DNA from: Phycisphaerales bacterium | Lineage (GTDB): Bacteria; Planctomycetota; Phycisphaerae; Sedimentisphaerales; Anaerobacaceae | DNA: 47,221 bases | Assembly: GCA_003141275.1 (NCBI GenBank) | Contig: PLLM01000008.1 | Span: 1-47,221 of the forward strand | Direction: 5' to 3' | Part shown: positions 16,944 to 24,908 of the stretch, in pieces | Layout of the letters: the number at the start of each line of letters is the position of its first letter | Position numbering within the stretch: position 1 is the stretch's first letter | Notes under the pieces: model-generated | What the model was told of the DNA's origin: nothing | The model's input: the letters and a program-made list of their open reading frames with translations, nothing else | The model's database searches: none | Translations under genes and position numbers: made by a program

Positions 16944-17381
16944 TTATGGTATCTCGGTAAATATCCCGGCATCGGTCAGTTCAATTGAGCTGGGAGCTAA
17001 CGGCGCATCGCCGGTCTCGCTCGAAGTAACGGTAATGGTGAAAGTGGGCAGAACAGCAATATCAACTGAATTTGTAATCGCGAAAGTATAATCAGTTGCC
17101 TTGAAGTACCTGCCGTCAAGGTCGCCTTGGGCAAAGCTCAGGTCTCCAAGAGTTTTAACGTTCCCGGCGAAATTGTATGTATTACCTTTCTCGGCAATAC
17201 ATGCGCGAATCGCCGTGCGAATGGTACCCGCGCCAACCTTGCCTTCCGACCACTTGGCGGCATCTGTTCGACCCCGCATATATGGTATCGCCACGGCGGA
17301 TAATACGCCGATGATGAATAAAACGACCATCAGCTCAATCAGCGTAAAACCATTATCAGTTTTTCGGCTATCGGTTATCAT
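16944..17381 (-). CDS. Type IV pilin/pseudopilin, second of a tandem pair
   Basis: Prepilin of 145 aa with a class III signal: a short charged leader (MITDSRKTDN), the cleavage motif G-FTLIE and a 20-residue hydrophobic helix (LMVVLFIIGVLSAVAIPYM). Prepilin peptidase would cut after the Gly and methylate the Phe. The globular part is GspG/PilE-like, with AAKWSEGKVGAGTIRTA and QGDLDGRYF. It is a clear paralogue of the gene at 17489: about half of the first 90 positions match, including DAAKWSE, IRT, IAEKGN, GDLDG and FTE-P at the end. It would be a pilus or pseudopilus subunit moved through the neighbouring secretin. The gap to the next gene downstream (pilM) is unusually large. Confidence 0.88.
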   Translation of the reverse strand: MITDSRKTDNGFTLIELMVVLFIIGVLSAVAIPYMRGRTDAAKWSEGKVGAGTIRTAIRACIAEKGNTYNFAGNVKTLGDLSFAQGDLDGRYFKATDYTFAITNSVDIAVLPTFTITVTSSETGDAPLAPSSIELTDAGIFTEIP

Positions 17382-17488
17382 AACAATTCACCTCTTTGCG
17401 AACATCTAAGGTGGGGGCTTCAAAGCCCCCACCTTTTGACCGCATAATCAAAACTGTGACAGTTAAGCCACACCAACCAGCGTTCGGC

Positions 17489-17917
17489 TTACGGTGTCTC
17501 AGTAAACGTTCCATCCTGTTTCAGTGTTACTACCGAAGGCGACGTCGGTTTGTCGGCACTCGTAGAACTGGCTGCTGTGGCAGTGATGGTGTACGTGGGT
17601 GGGCTAGCACCTCCAGCAACATCCGCGAAAACAATCGTGTAGCATGTCGTGCCCGGGGTGAAATACTTGCCGTCAAGGTCGCCGGTAGCAAAGCCCAGTT
17701 GCGTCAGAGTCGTGCCGGCGTAGGTCCAGCTATTGCCTTTCTCGGCAATATACGCGCGAGCAGAGGTGCGGATACTGCCCATCGCGGCCTTGGCCTCCGA
17801 CCACTTGGCTGCATCGATTCGGCCACGCATAATCGGTATGGCGACCGCCGCCAAGATACCGACGATGAATATGACCACCATCAGCTCTATTAGTGTAAAA
17901 CCTTTTCTGCTTGTCAT
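17489..17917 (-). CDS. Type IV pilin/pseudopilin, first of a tandem pair
   Basis: Prepilin of 142 aa. The start at 17917 gives the compact leader MTSRKG before the cleavage site (G-FTLIELMVV) and has AGGAG 9 nt upstream. The longer frame to 17989 would place 24 implausible residues before it. The hydrophobic N-terminal helix (VIFIVGILAAVAIPIM) is followed by a GspG/PilE-like globular domain with AKWSEAKAAMGSIRT, IAEKGNSW, TGDLDGKYF and a Thr/Ala/Ser-rich end. Two cysteine-poor paralogues in tandem suggest duplication followed by divergence into major and minor subunits. I cannot say which is the major one. It follows PilC (ending 18036) in the same direction. Confidence 0.9.
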   Translation of the reverse strand: MTSRKGFTLIELMVVIFIVGILAAVAIPIMRGRIDAAKWSEAKAAMGSIRTSARAYIAEKGNSWTYAGTTLTQLGFATGDLDGKYFTPGTTCYTIVFADVAGGASPPTYTITATAASSTSADKPTSPSVVTLKQDGTFTETP

Positions 17918-18035
17918 TTTGCTTTCTCCTAAAAAACTGTAAACCGGTTTAATTACCATTTCCGACCTGCTACGACGCAAATCGGCCAATTTGTGAGGTT
18001 ACTTTATTACCTCTTCCGTTCCTCCGTATGACTGG

Positions 18036-19253
18036 TTAGCCGCCGTTGCCGTTGCCGCCCATCGTGAAGATAGGCAGATACAGAGCCAGGATGACAATCA
18101 ATACAATTCCTCCGACCGTTACAATCATAATGGGTTCGAGCAGGCCGAGAACGGTGCTGATAGTGGCATCGACCTTTCGCTCGTAATATTCGCTTGTCCT
18201 GTCGAGTACCTGCGGCAAAGAACCGCTTTCTTCGCCGACCTGAATCATCTTGACGACCATATTGGGGAAAAAGCCCGCGGTAGCCAAACTCAGCGAAACA
18301 TTTGACCCTTGGACAATGTGCTCCCGGCTGCGGACAATAGCGTCTTTAATTACGTCGTTTTTTGTCATCGTCGAGAGGATGTCAAATACCTCAAGCACGG
18401 AAACGCCGGCCGCCAGCAATGTCCCCATCGTCTTGCAGAAGCTGGCGACGAATGCCTGGCTGATAATTTTCCCTATCAGCGGAATCCGCAGGGTCATCTT
18501 GGAATAGAAATAGTGCCCTTTCGGGGTTTTGTTGATGAAAGTGGCAACAAAACCGAGCAAAAAGACGGAGCCAGCGATGTAAACGATATTGAAACGAACG
18601 AAGTCGTAGAAGCCCATAAAGGCGCGTGTAAAAGCGGGCAGTTCGCCGCCGAACTGGTCGAATATCGCGCGAAACCTCGGGATAATGAACGTCATAATGC
18701 CCGTAACAATCAGGACTATGAAAATCAAAACAAAGATGGGGTAAGCCATCGCGCCCTTGACCTTTTTGGCAAGGCGGTCCCTGCTGTCAAAATGCTCCGC
18801 GACTCTCTTTAACGCACCAGGCAGATTACCGCTGGTCTCGCCGGCAAGAACGATTGCCTTGGAGAGCTGGTCGAAGACCTTTGGGAATTCGGCAATGCCG
18901 CCGGAGAAGTTTTCACCTTTTCGCATTTTATCGAGAATGCGATGAAGGACTTCCTGGAGCTGGAGGTTTTCTATATCGGACGATATGGTTTCAATCGCGG
19001 TGGTAATCGGAATACCGCCCTCGACCATCGTGGTCAACTGCCAGCAAAGCGCTGCAATTTCTGCGGACCTGATTTTCTTTCGCTTTTGTTTTTTGGGCGC
19101 CTGTTTTACCGCTTCCACAATTTCCTGAATCGATACCGGCGTCAACCCTCTCTCGCGAAGCCATCCGATTACGTCATTTGCGGAATTGGCCTGAGTAAGC
19201 CCCTCTTTCCGCGAACCCGCAGTATCACACGCACTATATTTGAAGGTCTTCAT
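18036..19253 (-). CDS. Inner-membrane platform protein PilC/GspF
   Basis: 405-aa polytopic protein, the usual size of PilC/GspF, around which pilins are assembled. It has a short N-terminal domain (KTFKYSACDTAGSRKEG, then ANDVIGWLRERGLTPVSI), typical of the family, and two duplicated GspF domains. The first starts near residue 67 (IAALCWQLTTMVEGGIPI) and the second near 270 (FCKTMGTLLAAGVSVLEVF). Three membrane helices lie at about 170-190, 220-240 and 375-398. The conserved GE..G.LP motif occurs twice (AGETSGNLPGAL and VGEESGSLPQVL). It lies between PilB/GspE (146 bp upstream) and the pilin genes, the classical gene order. Confidence 0.92.
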   Translation of the reverse strand: MKTFKYSACDTAGSRKEGLTQANSANDVIGWLRERGLTPVSIQEIVEAVKQAPKKQKRKKIRSAEIAALCWQLTTMVEGGIPITTAIETISSDIENLQLQEVLHRILDKMRKGENFSGGIAEFPKVFDQLSKAIVLAGETSGNLPGALKRVAEHFDSRDRLAKKVKGAMAYPIFVLIFIVLIVTGIMTFIIPRFRAIFDQFGGELPAFTRAFMGFYDFVRFNIVYIAGSVFLLGFVATFINKTPKGHYFYSKMTLRIPLIGKIISQAFVASFCKTMGTLLAAGVSVLEVFDILSTMTKNDVIKDAIVRSREHIVQGSNVSLSLATAGFFPNMVVKMIQVGEESGSLPQVLDRTSEYYERKVDATISTVLGLLEPIMIVTVGGIVLIVILALYLPIFTMGGNGNGG

Positions 19254-19398
19254 TATAAGAATCCTTAGAAAACACTCCTCTTTCGTTTCCAGGTCAGTTG
19301 AGAACCTCCGCTGTTTATGTATCGTCGCGAGAAAACCCGACCTTTAGTAAAACCCGTTTTCTCGCCTTTGAAGCGGGGAATAGCGGTTAGAACGTCCG

Positions 19399-21252
19399 CT
19401 ATTTTTCAGGCGTCTCCGGAATCACACCTGTCTGTCCCTCCTGCTCAATCCCTACATCCCCTATATCCTCGCTAAACGTTACACCCAGCACTTCCTCAGC
19501 TGTTGTAAGCCCGTTGAGCATTTTTATAATGCCGCTTTCGAGAAGCCCCCCGTAACCTTTTTTCCTCGACGTTGCCCTTAGCTGGGATTCTGTAGCCGTA
19601 GCGGTAACAAGCTCCCGCATTTCATGGTCCATAACCAGAAATTCAAATATGGGCAATCGCCCGTGGTAGCCGGTGTTACCGCACGCGTTACAGCCCTTGC
19701 CATGACAAAGCTTTGCGTTTTTCAGCCGGGCAGGTTCGATTTTCAGGCGTTTCAACACCTGCTCGCTCAGCGTTGTCGGCTCTTTACATTTTTCACATAT
19801 TTTTCTGACTAATCGCTGCGCAACTACCAGGTTCAGTGATGAGGACAAAAGATAAGGTTCGATTCCCATATTAATCAAACGGGTTAATGCGCTTGGAGCG
19901 TCGTTGGTGTGGAAGGTGCTGAGCACGAGGTGTCCGGTCAATGACGCCTTTATGGCAATTTCGACCGTCTCCTTATCTCGTATTTCTCCTATGAGGACGA
20001 TATCCGGGTCCTGTCTGAGAATCGAACGCAGGCAGGAAGCAAACGTAAGGTCGATTTCCGGTTTGACCTGGACCTGGTTGATGCCGGCAAGACGGTATTC
20101 AACAGGGTCTTCAACTGTGGTGATATTCACCGCCGGGTCTTTCAGGTGATTGAGGCAGGCGTAAAGCGTCGTGCTTTTGCCGCTTCCTGTGGGTCCTGTT
20201 ACAATCATAATGCCATGGGGCTGGTTCAAGGCATTCTTCAGCACCGCCAGCAACCCGGGCTCGATTCCGAGCTTATCAAGATTGTGCGACGTACCAGCAG
20301 TATCGAGAATACGCATAACGATTTTTTCGCCGTATATCGTTGGAAGCGTAGATACGCGAACATCGATATCCCTGTTGGCCGTCCTGATTTTGAGACGACC
20401 ATCCTGAGGGAGACGACGCTCGGCGATGTTGAGATTAGAAAGTATCTTGATTCTTGCAAGGACCGCGCCCTGCATATTTCGGGCCGGCGGCACCATATCG
20501 CGCAGTATGCCGTCGATACGCATTCGAACCATCATCGATTTTTCCTGCGGCTCGATATGAACATCGCTCGCCCTGCTTTTCACCGCCTGGCTCAGCAGAA
20601 GGTCCACAAAACGAATAACCGGAGCCTTCGTCGCTTCCGCTTCGTTGTCGGTTCCGGCATCCGATGTTTCCTCGAGAATGGATTCTACTTTTTCGTCTTC
20701 ACTCTGGTCAAATCTGCTAACCTCGCATTGAACCAGTTCCCTTAGTCGCTGCTCCTCGATGTCGGAGCCGTGGTAAATTATTTCAATGGCCCTGCGAATT
20801 TCCTGGGCAGAGCCGATAACGACCTTGATGGGCCGTTTTATTTTTAGCGTTATAGTATCGATTGCAATTACATTAAGCGGGTCGGCCATAGCCACGATAA
20901 TCCTGTCGTCAACCTCGCCAATGCCTACCAGGCAGAATCGCTTTGAAATGCTTTCATCGAACATCCTTGCGACGTTGAGGTTTATTTTGGATATGTCATC
21001 GAAATGCACATATTCCATCGACAGGTGATCAGCCAGCATCTGGGTAACCTGCTCTTCGGTCATCATATTGAGGCGAATCAGCGCCTCGCCGAGCCGTCCC
21101 CCAAACCTGCGCTGCTCGTCGAGCGCCTTACTCAACTGCAAACGAGTAAGAATGCCCTTCGAAACCAAATACTCGCCGAAAAGATGGGTAGTTTTCGGTT
21201 TCTGTATATCAGATGTTTCTGGAGCAGCTTTCATCCCAACACCTAAGTCCAT
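19399..21252 (-). CDS. Pilus/secretion assembly ATPase PilB/GspE
   Basis: Hexameric cytoplasmic ATPase that powers pilin polymerisation, 617 aa. The N-terminus has an MshEN-type domain (GEYLVSKGILTRLQL, GRLGEALIRL) that in relatives binds c-di-GMP. The motor domain has Walker A GPTGSGKSTTLYA (about residue 355), the Asp box EDPVEYRLAGINQVQV, Walker B IVLIGEIRDKETVEIA and the His box LSTFHTNDAPSALTRL. A four-cysteine zinc site (CEKCKEP and CHGKGCNACGNTG) is present near residues 490-525, as in GspE/PilB but not PilT. The start could be 21252 or the ATG at 21234, which has AGGTG 6 nt upstream. Gene order makes it the extension motor. No PilT is in the window. Confidence 0.92.
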   Translation of the reverse strand: MDLGVGMKAAPETSDIQKPKTTHLFGEYLVSKGILTRLQLSKALDEQRRFGGRLGEALIRLNMMTEEQVTQMLADHLSMEYVHFDDISKINLNVARMFDESISKRFCLVGIGEVDDRIIVAMADPLNVIAIDTITLKIKRPIKVVIGSAQEIRRAIEIIYHGSDIEEQRLRELVQCEVSRFDQSEDEKVESILEETSDAGTDNEAEATKAPVIRFVDLLLSQAVKSRASDVHIEPQEKSMMVRMRIDGILRDMVPPARNMQGAVLARIKILSNLNIAERRLPQDGRLKIRTANRDIDVRVSTLPTIYGEKIVMRILDTAGTSHNLDKLGIEPGLLAVLKNALNQPHGIMIVTGPTGSGKSTTLYACLNHLKDPAVNITTVEDPVEYRLAGINQVQVKPEIDLTFASCLRSILRQDPDIVLIGEIRDKETVEIAIKASLTGHLVLSTFHTNDAPSALTRLINMGIEPYLLSSSLNLVVAQRLVRKICEKCKEPTTLSEQVLKRLKIEPARLKNAKLCHGKGCNACGNTGYHGRLPIFEFLVMDHEMRELVTATATESQLRATSRKKGYGGLLESGIIKMLNGLTTAEEVLGVTFSEDIGDVGIEQEGQTGVIPETPEK

Positions 21253-21574
21253 ATAATTCTTTCACGAGAAACTTCCATGTTGACTGCCTTCAAGTCCGCC
21301 GGCCTGAAACCACGGCATGGCTGTAATAGTTTAAGAACACGACGGGAATCCTCCTCACTCGCAATACAACTATAATGAGCGCAAAACTCATCATATAAAG
21401 TATACCGAAAAAAAGCGGCATCGCCAAAACGCCGGTCGAACAAAGTAATTACAACACACTCCCGATAACGAGCAATTTTTAATATTCACTTTTTACCGGT
21501 CGTCCAAAAAAGGTTATAGGACCAGCTAAATCCCTTCGGCTAATTCCGGCGACACGGTCGCCGGGGCAGTTTAA
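21253..21574. other. Intergenic stretch between the STAS gene and the pilus operon
   Basis: About 320 bp with no gene I can support. A minus-strand ORF at 21243-21443 (66 codons, Arg/Cys-rich) has no family resemblance or ribosome site. A strong hairpin (21546-21564) stands next to the STAS stop codon. The promoter for the pilus operon probably lies here, but I see no clear -35/-10 pair. Confidence 0.4.
21546..21564 (-). terminator. Hairpin after the STAS gene
   Basis: CCGGCGAC (21546-21553) pairs perfectly with GTCGCCGG (21557-21564) around a 3-nt loop, about 11 bp past the STAS stop codon on the minus strand. There is no U-tract, so it may act as an RNA stabiliser or attenuator between the regulatory pair and pilB. 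Confidence 0.45.
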
Positions 21575-21928
21575 TCAAACTTTTTGTTTGCCTTCGCTCG
21601 CCGATTGAAGAGTCGCCAGCGCCGCGAACTTGTCGCCGGCAAACTCAAAAACCTCATCAAGCCCCACCACGCTAAAAACACTTCTGGTCGCAGGCGGAAC
21701 GTTGCAGAATATCAGGCGATGTCCGCAGTCGGTGAGCAGTTTTCGCAGCCGCAGCAGCCCTGAGATGCTCGTAGAGGTCATTATGTCAATATTTGAAAAA
21801 TCCACCACAACATCGCAGTCGCCGCGGTCGCGGACGATTTCAATAAGTGTCTTAAGCTCACCCCTCATCCGCGGCTCGTGTGTCAGGTCAACGAGAATAA
21901 TATCATCAGACCAGTTTTGAAAGCCCAT
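21575..21928 (-). CDS. STAS-domain anti-sigma-factor antagonist-like protein
   Basis: Single STAS domain, 117 aa, the size of SpoIIAA/RsbV. I choose the ATG at 21928 (AGGAG 8 nt upstream), not 21988. It has IILVDLTHEPRMRGELKTLIEIV, the strand DVVVDFSNIDIMTSTSISGLLRL, in which the serine run marks the phosphorylation site of this family, and HRLIFCNVPPATRSVF. In partner switching such a protein is phosphorylated by a serine kinase and dephosphorylated by a PP2C phosphatase. A phosphatase gene lies just upstream (22170-23447), but no anti-sigma kinase is present in the window. The pair precedes the pilus operon, which suggests but does not prove that they control it. Confidence 0.82.
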   Translation of the reverse strand: MGFQNWSDDIILVDLTHEPRMRGELKTLIEIVRDRGDCDVVVDFSNIDIMTSTSISGLLRLRKLLTDCGHRLIFCNVPPATRSVFSVVGLDEVFEFAGDKFAALATLQSASEGKQKV

Positions 21929-22169
21929 TGCATTTCTCCTAAAACAGCAAAACTCCGGCTTTATCGCGTTCCAATCCCATATCGGCACAGAAGACGATAG
22001 GATTAATCAAAAAGCCAAAGCAAACGGCCAAACACCCCCAATTGAAGGGTTTACAGTAACTCGATTAAATCCGCCGTTAAACAAGGACGGAACGGTAAAG
22101 GGGATTGACCAAAACACCGTGGTTTTTCGGCATCGGCAGGCAGGAAAAGCCGACCGACACAATGAATGG

Positions 22170-23447
22170 CTACTCAACCACTTCCAGACCGAGTGCGGTA
22201 ATGTCATCAACCTCAGCAGGGTCGATGTTCTGATTCTGCGCCATCATATTAAACCTGTCCATCGTCTCGGAAATGGGCAGGTCCTTTAGTTCGGTAAATT
22301 CCTTCGTGAAATGAAAACCGGTCAAATCATCGAAGTTGCCGATGAACGGCTCACCGCCGTCGGAATAAAGCAAAACTTTGTCGCCCGGCTGAAGCTGAAT
22401 TTTGTCCTCCGAAAATTCGGCATCCTTGAAAACGCCCAGCAGCGAACCGCGAACTTCCAGCTGCTTTGGTTCCTGGCCCCGCCTCATTAAAACCGGATAC
22501 GGATGACCCGCCCTGGCGTATGTAAGCTCAAGCGTATCGGTATTCAAAAGGCAATAGCAGCAGGTCGCGAACTGATACCCGGACAGTTTCTGGGTCGCCA
22601 TTCGCTTGTTAAGATTCTTCATCACCTCGGCAGGAGAGAAAATGTGATAGGTGTTGTCAACAGTAGTCCTCATAACCAGCGCCTGCTTGAGGAAAATGGT
22701 CAACAGCGCAGCCGGCATACCGTGACCAACTACGTCGGCTACATAGAAACCGAGATGTTTTTCATCAATCCTGACGGCATTGTAAATGTCACCCGAAACC
22801 CACTCTGCGGGTAAAAACACCGCCGCCCATTTTATTTTGTCGGTATTGGGCAACTGCGTGGGCAGAAAGTCCTGCTGCACAAGCCCTGCCAGCCGGAGCT
22901 GCTCGGTCAGGTTGTCAACCATCGCACCGGCCATACTGAGCTGTTCAGCCAGTTTGTTTTTGTAAATCGTCTGTATCTGCTTGGGGGGAATGGCCGGCTT
23001 TACCGCCATCCCTTCGCTTTTCTTGCGATAAGCAAGATTGACGCTCACTCTGGTCCAAAGCTCATCGATAGAAACGGCCTCGGTTGTGCCGCTCATAGTA
23101 AAGCTGCTTTTGACCGGCGACAGCGAAAAACTCTTCACCGGGACTTTAACGCGGTCGGTGATAAGAATGACCCCGATATTTTCCATTTCGAGCGTCTCGA
23201 TTATCCGCGCCAACTTCTGCTGCTGATTGGCATCTGAGTCCACCGCATCCACTATCACCGTCCCCACCAGACCAAGCTTGTCTCTTACTTCGGCGAACTT
23301 GTCGATTCGAAGTACCTGATAAGTGAGGTTTCTCTCTTTAAGCAGCCCCTTTATTTCCTGCGGTATGTTCTTCTGGTTGGTCAGGTATAAAACATCAACA
23401 AAGCTTCTTTGAAGCTCGATAGCGCTTAGCAGTTCGGTATTGCTCAT
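22170..23447 (-). CDS. SpoIIE/RsbU-type PP2C phosphatase with degenerate receiver-like N-terminus
   Basis: 425-aa serine/threonine phosphatase. Residues 1-130 look like a receiver fold (strand LYLTNQ, then VGTVIVDAVDSDANQQ and IGVILITD) but without a clear acidic pocket. A linker coiled coil near 165-195 (KNKLAEQLSMAGAMVDNLTEQL) leads to the SpoIIE domain. Metal-site motifs are in order: EWVSGDIYNAV, GFYVADVVGHGMPAALL, KVLLYSDGG and the final VDDITALGL. The likely substrate is the phosphorylated STAS protein encoded 241 bp downstream. The start has AGGGG 7 nt upstream. The degenerate receiver suggests control by protein contact, not phosphorylation. That is an inference. Confidence 0.83.
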   Translation of the reverse strand: MSNTELLSAIELQRSFVDVLYLTNQKNIPQEIKGLLKERNLTYQVLRIDKFAEVRDKLGLVGTVIVDAVDSDANQQQKLARIIETLEMENIGVILITDRVKVPVKSFSLSPVKSSFTMSGTTEAVSIDELWTRVSVNLAYRKKSEGMAVKPAIPPKQIQTIYKNKLAEQLSMAGAMVDNLTEQLRLAGLVQQDFLPTQLPNTDKIKWAAVFLPAEWVSGDIYNAVRIDEKHLGFYVADVVGHGMPAALLTIFLKQALVMRTTVDNTYHIFSPAEVMKNLNKRMATQKLSGYQFATCCYCLLNTDTLELTYARAGHPYPVLMRRGQEPKQLEVRGSLLGVFKDAEFSEDKIQLQPGDKVLLYSDGGEPFIGNFDDLTGFHFTKEFTELKDLPISETMDRFNMMAQNQNIDPAEVDDITALGLEVVE

Positions 23448-23762
23448 TTGTTATCCCCTTTTAATTCGACTCCAGCCCCTCGGGGGGCAAACAAAAGTGC
23501 GATTCGACAAACAACGCCATATTCAAATGCAAATAATCATAAAGCGACAAAGTTACTTTCGGTATGTTCCGCGCAGCACTTTGCCAGTTTTTTCTTTTTT
23601 TTGTGTCTATGCGGATTATCGGCTAAAATTCCCGCTGGTTGGCAGCTTTTGCGGCTTCGTGCCCTATAAAAAAGGATGGTTGCGAAACAGAGCAATAATA
23701 GTCTGAGAATATCGATATTTGCAGTATGATTAGATGTTGACCGGCTGGTCTTCCCGCAGCCG
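23448..23762. other. Intergenic stretch upstream of the phosphatase gene
   Basis: 315 bp between the phosphatase start and the YggS-family stop. It holds short A/T-rich tracts and no ORF with a ribosome site or recognisable content. I see no clear promoter or hairpin, although the phosphatase promoter must lie here unless it is co-transcribed with yggS. Confidence 0.4.
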
Positions 23763-24485
23763 TCAGCCGGAGAAAATCGCTGAACCGATTCGCAAAATTG
23801 TGGCCCCCTGCTCCACCGCAATCTCATAATCCGAACTCATACCCATACTCAACTCCGTGAAATGCTGGCCGACAACCCTCTCCCCACGCATTTCGACGAA
23901 GAGTTCTCTGGCACGTGTAAAGCATTTGCGAATCACGTCCTTGTTATGGGTCAGAGGCGCCATTGTCATCAGCCCCACTAATTTGAGATTCGGCAGGGTA
24001 TCCATCTGTTCAGCCAGATGCGGTACCGCCCCGACGGAAACCCCGTATTTCTGCGACTCCTCAGAAGTATTAACCTGCAGCAGGACCCTCGGCATGATAT
24101 TCATCTTCACGGCGGCGGTATTGATTTCCTCCGCCAGCCGAAGCGTATCGACCGAATGTACAAGCGTCACCATCGGCAGAACCTGCCTGACCTTGTTGCG
24201 CTGGAGGTGCCCAATCATATGCCAACTGACCCCGCGCGGCACCCACGATTCGCCGGCGTTTCGCTGAAGAAATTCATCCACCTGGCCGGCTACCTTTTTA
24301 AGCTGCTGCACCCTGTTTTCGCCGAACTCGACCAGACCCAGCCGAATAACCTCCTCGATTGCCTCCTGCGAGGCGGCCTTGGTAACGACGACGAGTTTGA
24401 CCTCTGCCGGGTCTCTCCCCGCCTTGGCACAGGCCGACGATATGCTTTCCTTGAGACGCTTAATACGTTCAGCAATCTTTACCAT
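23763..24485 (-). CDS. yggS: YggS/PROSC family PLP-binding protein
   Basis: 240-aa pyridoxal-phosphate homeostasis protein with the fold of the alanine racemase N-terminal domain. Lys36 in LVVVTKAAS is the expected PLP lysine. [59 protein letters not shown] and [28 protein letters not shown], cited as separate family blocks, all occur in order. The family binds PLP without known catalysis and buffers B6 levels. Here it stands alone between the phosphatase and the putative RNA gene. In many bacteria it neighbours division or pilT genes, so a position near pilus genes is not unusual. Confidence 0.92.
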   Translation of the reverse strand: [240 protein letters not shown]

Positions 24486-24657
24486 AAAAAACTGACAATA
24501 AAGGAACCCTGTCTCTATCGCCCCAACAAAACCAAAACGGGATTCTTACCCGCAAGGTAGTAATTTAAGCCAATACTGCCGATGTTGCAAGCGTATTTGG
24601 CAGATTCGGATACGAGTTTCGAGTCGTTAAAAAAGGTGCAAATTAGGTATTTTTAAC

Positions 24658-24686
24658 TTGCTTTTCGAGGCCGGTCGGCATATAAT
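24658..24686 (+). promoter_or_regulatory. Candidate promoter P1 of a putative small RNA
   Basis: TTGCTT (24658-24663), a 17-bp spacer, then consensus TATAAT (24681-24686). No plus-strand gene follows for over 5 kb, so the promoter would drive a short non-coding transcript ending at the terminator at 24847-24908. Confidence 0.5.
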
Positions 24687-24754
24687 AGTTTGTGTTCAGG
24701 CAAATTGGTGGGAAAGGCCCATTTCTGAAAAATGAGGTCAGTGGTGCTTTTTGT

Positions 24755-24783
24755 TTGACAGTCAATCAGGGGCGGGTTAGATT
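24755..24783 (+). promoter_or_regulatory. Candidate promoter P2 of a putative small RNA
   Basis: A perfect -35 TTGACA (24755-24760), a 17-bp spacer, then TAGATT (24778-24783). Transcription would start near 24790. Two promoter-like elements with ideal spacing in a 420-bp gene-free stretch are more than I would expect by chance. Confidence 0.5.
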
Positions 24784-24789
24784 CCATTT

Positions 24790-24908
24790 TTCTGCCAGAG
24801 TTATTTTATATTGATAAATATCGCGTTCGCGCGGTTTCCGAACCTCGGCGAGGCAGCGTGGCTCACCGGTTTCCCCCCCAGCCGGTCCCACCACCTCGCC
24901 TTTTTTTT
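24790..24908 (+). ncRNA. Putative structured small RNA, unknown class
   Basis: The 5' end is inferred from promoter P2; from P1 the RNA would start near 24692 and be about 217 nt. The roughly 119-nt version contains CGCG-TTCG-CGCG (24822-24833), GGTT-TCCG-AACC (24833-24844, sharing one G with the first), and a long interrupted hairpin followed by eight T. There is no ORF of note. I compared it by eye with 4.5S/SRP RNA, 6S RNA, tmRNA and RNase P and found none of their conserved motifs. Its 3' end meets the end of the convergent MFS gene. It could also be only a leaderless remnant transcript. Confidence 0.45.
24847..24908 (+). terminator. Strong intrinsic terminator
   Basis: GGCGAGG (24847-24853) pairs with CCTCGCC (24894-24900). 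Inside, GTGG pairs with CCAC and ACCGG (24865-24869) with CCGGT (24882-24886), around a C-rich loop. T8 follows at 24901-24908. The U-tract is on the plus strand, so it ends a plus-strand transcript, although no plus-strand protein gene lies upstream. The last T's overlap the stop codon of the convergent MFS gene. Confidence 0.7.

Noticed and set aside
21243-21443. Small gene between the STAS and pilB genes
   Set aside because: No ribosome site, no family features and overlap with the pilB start in another frame.
24847-24908. SRP RNA, tmRNA or tRNA end (CCGGTCCCACCA resembles a CCA end)
   Set aside because: The needed T-arm does not pair, there is no matching acceptor 5' strand, and the segment fits a terminator hairpin better.
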